Shown: piece after piece, positions 61,545 to 64,000 of the stretch | How positions within the stretch are numbered: the first letter of the stretch is position 1 | How the letters are laid out: every line of letters begins with the position of its first letter | DNA from: Trebonia sp963836195 | GTDB lineage: Bacteria; Actinomycetota; Actinomycetes; Streptosporangiales; Streptosporangiaceae | NCBI GenBank assembly: GCA_963836195.1 | Contig: CAWIIX010000033.1 | Span: 62,001-126,000 of the forward strand | Direction of reading: 5' to 3' | Length of the DNA stretch: 64,000 nucleotides | Position numbers and translations under genes: made by a program | Notes under the pieces: model-generated | The model's input: only the letters and a program-made list of their open reading frames with translations | What the model was told of the DNA's origin: nothing | The model's database searches: none

Positions 61545-61640
61545 GGCGGGCTTGACCCCGACCTGCCGTACGCCCCGCCCCGCATGCCAGCCATCAAGCA
61601 TCGCGAGCGTGACCGGAAGCTTAACAGCGGCCGCCACCAC
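61545..61640 (-). pseudogene. probable deoC (deoxyribose-phosphate aldolase) fragment
   Basis: About 32 codons read VAAAVKLPVTLAMLDGWHAG then GRGVRQVGVKPA. This aligns by eye with the DeoC region that contains the TLPVTL..ML segment and the active-site strand VGVKPAGGIR, and it breaks just after the catalytic-lysine-bearing VKPA. No upstream or downstream DeoC sequence is present. The fragment sits directly before the ALDH pair, where full deoC genes lie in related actinobacterial operons. Identification is from remembered family patterns. Confidence 0.5.
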
Positions 61641-61662
61641 GCGGGCGGCTGTCTGGCCGAAC

Positions 61663-62781
61663 TCACCCTCGGACGGCGTCCTCGATGACCCGCCCGAACG
61701 CCACCACCTGCTCCTCCGAACCGCCGATGACCTGCATAGACGCGATCACGTCGGCGGACCTAGGCGAAGGGACCGGCAGCGACAACGCCGGCAGGCCGGC
61801 CAGGTTGGCGGCCACGGTGAGCGCGGTCAGCGAAAAGCCGCGCGAGCCGAGCAGCGGCGGGGTGCCCGCGAGCGTCGGCAGCACCAGCACCGGGAAGTCG
61901 GCCAGCAGCGACTCCAGGGTGTCGCGGGTCGCCGCCCTGATCCGTTCGGCGGCCGCCCGGTCGGCGCGCCCCAGCCGGGCGCCGCGCTCCAGGTTCCGCC
62001 GCACGTGCGGGCTGAGCTGCTTGAGGTACTGCATCAGGTAGGCGTTGACGCGGAACGCCTCGGAGTCGATGATGACCCCGGCCGCCTCGAGCAGCTCGCC
62101 GACGTCGAGGGCGGGCAGCGGTGTCACCGCGACCCCGGCCGCGCGCAGGGCCTGGTCGACCGCGGCGTCCACGGCCGGGTCGACCCCGCCGTCCAGGCCG
62201 ACCGCGGCCAGGCGGCCCGCCACCAGGGCGGCGGGCGCGGCCGGGGTCGTGAAGGTGGGCTCGAGCAGCCGCATCCCGAGCACGACGGCGGCCATGTCGG
62301 CGCCCAGGGCACCGACGGTGTCCAGCGAGGGGGCGAGCGGGTAGACGCCCTTGACCGAGATCCGGCCGTACGCGGTCTTCAGCCCGGTGATCCCGCAGCA
62401 GGCGGCCGGGATGCGGACCGACCCGCCGGTGTCGGTGCCGAAGCCGACGTCGGCCTCCCCGGTCGCGACCGCCACCGCCGACCCGGACGACGACCCGCCC
62501 GGCAGCCGCCGGGGATCGCGCGGGTTCACCGGGGTGCCCGACCAGTGGTTCACCCCGTTGGCCGACCAGCACAGCTCGGTCAGCCCGGTCTTGCCGACGA
62601 TCCGCGCGCCGCCCTCGCGAGCGGACGCGACCACCGCCGCGTCGATCTCGGCGGGCTCGGCCATCTCGGCCACGACGGGACACCCCGCCGTGGTCGGCAC
62701 ACCCGCCACGTCGATGCAGTCCTTCACCGCGAGCCGCGGGCCCTGACCGTCGTTGGCCAGGCGCAGCACCCAGGTACCCAT
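61663..62781 (-). CDS. amidase (amidase-signature family)
   Basis: A 372-residue amidase-signature enzyme that hydrolyses a carboxamide. The catalytic Lys is in LAVKDCIDVAG, the signature is LPGGSSSGSAVAVATGEADV, and the Ser nucleophile is in GTDTGGSVRIPAACCGITGL. It is shorter than the usual 450-500 residues because the N-terminal segment before the catalytic Lys is nearly absent (about 16 residues). It lies upstream of the deoC remnant on the same strand. Substrate unknown. Confidence 0.9.
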   Translation of the reverse strand: MGTWVLRLANDGQGPRLAVKDCIDVAGVPTTAGCPVVAEMAEPAEIDAAVVASAREGGARIVGKTGLTELCWSANGVNHWSGTPVNPRDPRRLPGGSSSGSAVAVATGEADVGFGTDTGGSVRIPAACCGITGLKTAYGRISVKGVYPLAPSLDTVGALGADMAAVVLGMRLLEPTFTTPAAPAALVAGRLAAVGLDGGVDPAVDAAVDQALRAAGVAVTPLPALDVGELLEAAGVIIDSEAFRVNAYLMQYLKQLSPHVRRNLERGARLGRADRAAAERIRAATRDTLESLLADFPVLVLPTLAGTPPLLGSRGFSLTALTVAANLAGLPALSLPVPSPRSADVIASMQVIGGSEEQVVAFGRVIEDAVRG

Positions 62782-63005
62782 CTATCCATCATCGCCCGAT
62801 TAGCCGAAAAGGCGACGCGCCGGAGCAACGGAATTCGACAACTGTGATTGGCGTTGTGCCCGGTCGGCGGCCGGCCGGCCGCCCATACCGGGTCATAGCG
62901 ATGGCCGGCCACCCCCGCCAGCCGCCCAAGGCCAGCCACCCAAGGCAGCGACCGATCACCCCCACCGCCACCGCAACGCCGCAGGCTGCCGCTAAGCTGT
63001 CCGTT

Positions 63006-63392
63006 ATGCGTTCGGCCAGGGTAGCGGTGGTGCTCGACGTCTGCTGCGTGCTCATCTTCGTGATCATCGGCCGGGCCAGCCACACCAAGGGCGAGACCCT
63101 GGCCGGCATCGCCTCCACCTCCTGGCCGTTCCTGGCCGGGCTCGGCGTCGGCTGGCTGGCGGCGCGCGGCTGGCGTCGCCCGCTGGCGATCCGCCCCGAG
63201 GGGCTGACGATCTGGCTGTGCACGGTGGCGCTGGGCATGGTCCTGCGGGTCGTCTCCGGCCAGGGCACCGCGGTCGCGTTCATCGCCGTCGCGCTCGTGT
63301 TCCTGGCCCTGTTCCTGCTCGGCTGGCGGCTGCTCGCCCGGCTGGCCGCGCTGGCAAAGCGGACCCAGGCGACCCACGCGGCCCGCCGCTAG
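63006..63392 (+). CDS. DUF3054 membrane protein
   Basis: A 128-residue protein with four predicted membrane spans (about residues 5-22, 38-55, 63-82 and 85-110) and the family segments VVLDVCCVLIFVIIGRASH and WPFLAGLGVGWLAARGWRRP. DUF3054 is common in actinobacteria and has no known function. The ATG at 63006 is chosen because the upstream in-frame extension is basic, Pro-rich and unlike the family. Its stop overlaps that of the convergent LLM oxidoreductase gene by 4 bases. Confidence 0.87.
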   Translation: MRSARVAVVLDVCCVLIFVIIGRASHTKGETLAGIASTSWPFLAGLGVGWLAARGWRRPLAIRPEGLTIWLCTVALGMVLRVVSGQGTAVAFIAVALVFLALFLLGWRLLARLAALAKRTQATHAARR

Positions 63393-64000
63393 GCGGGTGC
63401 GTCCCCCAGGGCCGGGATGATCTCGCCCGCGATCAGCTCCAGGTGCTCGACGTTGTCATGCAGCGGGGTGAAGAGGATCATCTCCGCCCCCGCCTCGATC
63501 ACCGCCCGGACGCCGTCCACGCACTCCGCGACCGTGCCCGCCACCGCCGCCGCCTCGATCGCGGGCACCCGGGCCCCGTAGACGGCGGCAAGCGCGTCGT
63601 TCATCCGGTCCCGCGCCCGCTCGCCCGACGACCGGTCGACCCCGAGGTACACCCGCTTGGCGATCGGGAACTCGCCCGGCCCGAACCCGACCGACCGACC
63701 GCCGAAATCCTCCGCCAGCGTCGAGCGGACCACCGAGACCTGCGACGCGAACGCGGACGTGGCCGAGGACCCGGCGCCGAAGAACCCGTCGCACAACCCC
63801 ACCCCGCGCCGCACCGCACTCGGCGCGGACCCGCCGAACCAGAGCCGCGGATAGGGCTTCTGATACGGCTTGGGCTCCATGGCGGCGTCCTTGAGCTGCC
63901 AGAACTCGCCGTCGAAGGTCACCGACGGCTCCGTCCAGAGCGCCTTCATCAGCGCCACTCCCTCGGTGAAGCGCGGCAGCCAGCGCTCGGCCGACATCCC
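63389..64000 (-). CDS. LLM-class flavin/F420-dependent oxidoreductase, partial
   Basis: The C-terminal 200 or so residues of a luciferase-like monooxygenase; the N-terminus lies beyond the right edge of the window. Recognisable blocks are LWTEPSVTFDGEFWQLKDAA, EPKPYQKPYPRLWFGGSAPS and AVIEAGAEMILFTPLHDN. Members in actinobacteria use FMN or F420. The Met at 63997 is probably internal, since the family continues well upstream of this segment. Confidence 0.88.
   Translation of the reverse strand, partial: GMSAERWLPRFTEGVALMKALWTEPSVTFDGEFWQLKDAAMEPKPYQKPYPRLWFGGSAPSAVRRGVGLCDGFFGAGSSATSAFASQVSVVRSTLAEDFGGRSVGFGPGEFPIAKRVYLGVDRSSGERARDRMNDALAAVYGARVPAIEAAAVAGTVAECVDGVRAVIEAGAEMILFTPLHDNVEHLELIAGEIIPALGDAPA

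Noticed and set aside
60025..62847. 940-codon plus-strand open frame
   Set aside because: It is antisense to two genes with clear ALDH and amidase motifs, and its translation is His/Arg/Gly/Asp-rich without any recognisable fold.
1..64000. tRNA, rRNA, riboswitch, transposase or integrase genes
   Set aside because: I looked for conserved tRNA arms, rRNA segments and common transposase or integrase motifs and saw none; a covariance-model scan would be needed to exclude small RNAs.

Overview
The window is very GC-rich, almost completely coding on both strands, and uses many GTG and TTG starts. It carries families typical of high-GC Gram-positive bacteria: a conservon (sensor ATPase, Roadblock/LC7, DUF742), a DUF222/HNH nuclease, a DUF574-type SAM methyltransferase, F420/LLM oxidoreductases, an MgtA-like glycosyltransferase and a NhaA-thioredoxin fusion. 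I place it in the Actinomycetota, probably a filamentous or soil lineage near Streptosporangiales/Streptomyces; the genus cannot be set from this sequence. No rRNA, tRNA, CRISPR array, prophage or insertion-sequence transposase was recognised.

Layout. 0-6 kb: an esterase-like hydrolase, a RibD-C/DHFR-like reductase, a DUF222/HNH nuclease, and a glutathione peroxidase behind a dihydropteroate synthase that resembles the sulfonamide-resistant Sul enzymes more than ordinary FolP. 6-25 kb: the most coherent system here. A TetR/BetI-type regulator, a polyamine-type ABC importer (binding lipoprotein, two permeases, ATPase), a class III aminotransferase, two FAD oxidoreductases, a cupin, an acyl-CoA dehydrogenase, an NDP-forming acyl-CoA synthetase and a Rieske oxygenase share one 16-bp operator (GACTGAA-N2-TTCAGTC), found seven times at five promoters. 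I infer a single regulon for uptake and breakdown of an amine, possibly N-methylated or quaternary; the substrate is unknown.

25-35 kb: small regulators and enzymes, a methyltransferase whose reading frame runs antisense into an aldo/keto reductase gene, and a two-gene unit of a winged-helix-like protein and a large protein with two P-loops (AAA/STAND-like plus HerA/FtsK-like). 35-38 kb: a conservon without its GTPase gene. 38-50 kb: hydrolases, a Xi-class GST-like protein, a Mug-type uracil-DNA glycosylase, an HxlR regulator, peptidase E, an amidohydrolase coupled to NhaA-thioredoxin, and an HtrA-like protease. 51-64 kb: a 5'-truncated amino-acid permease, a DUF885 protein, a decarboxylase-like amidohydrolase, an MFS transporter, a GDSL hydrolase, an MgtA-like glycosyltransferase, a degenerate aldehyde-dehydrogenase pair beside what looks like a deoC remnant, an amidase, a DUF3054 protein and a partial LLM oxidoreductase.

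Two features recur. First, at least eleven genes or domains continue in another frame after an apparent one-base indel. This points either to consensus errors or to unusual gene decay, and it qualifies every product call marked frameshifted. Second, several intergenic repeat families occur: a hairpin element with an identical loop in two copies and a compensatory stem change, one copy lying inside the acyl-CoA synthetase gene; an inverted-repeat family built on CTACGCCATCGAC; a 32-bp minisatellite; and a 50-bp tandem repeat.
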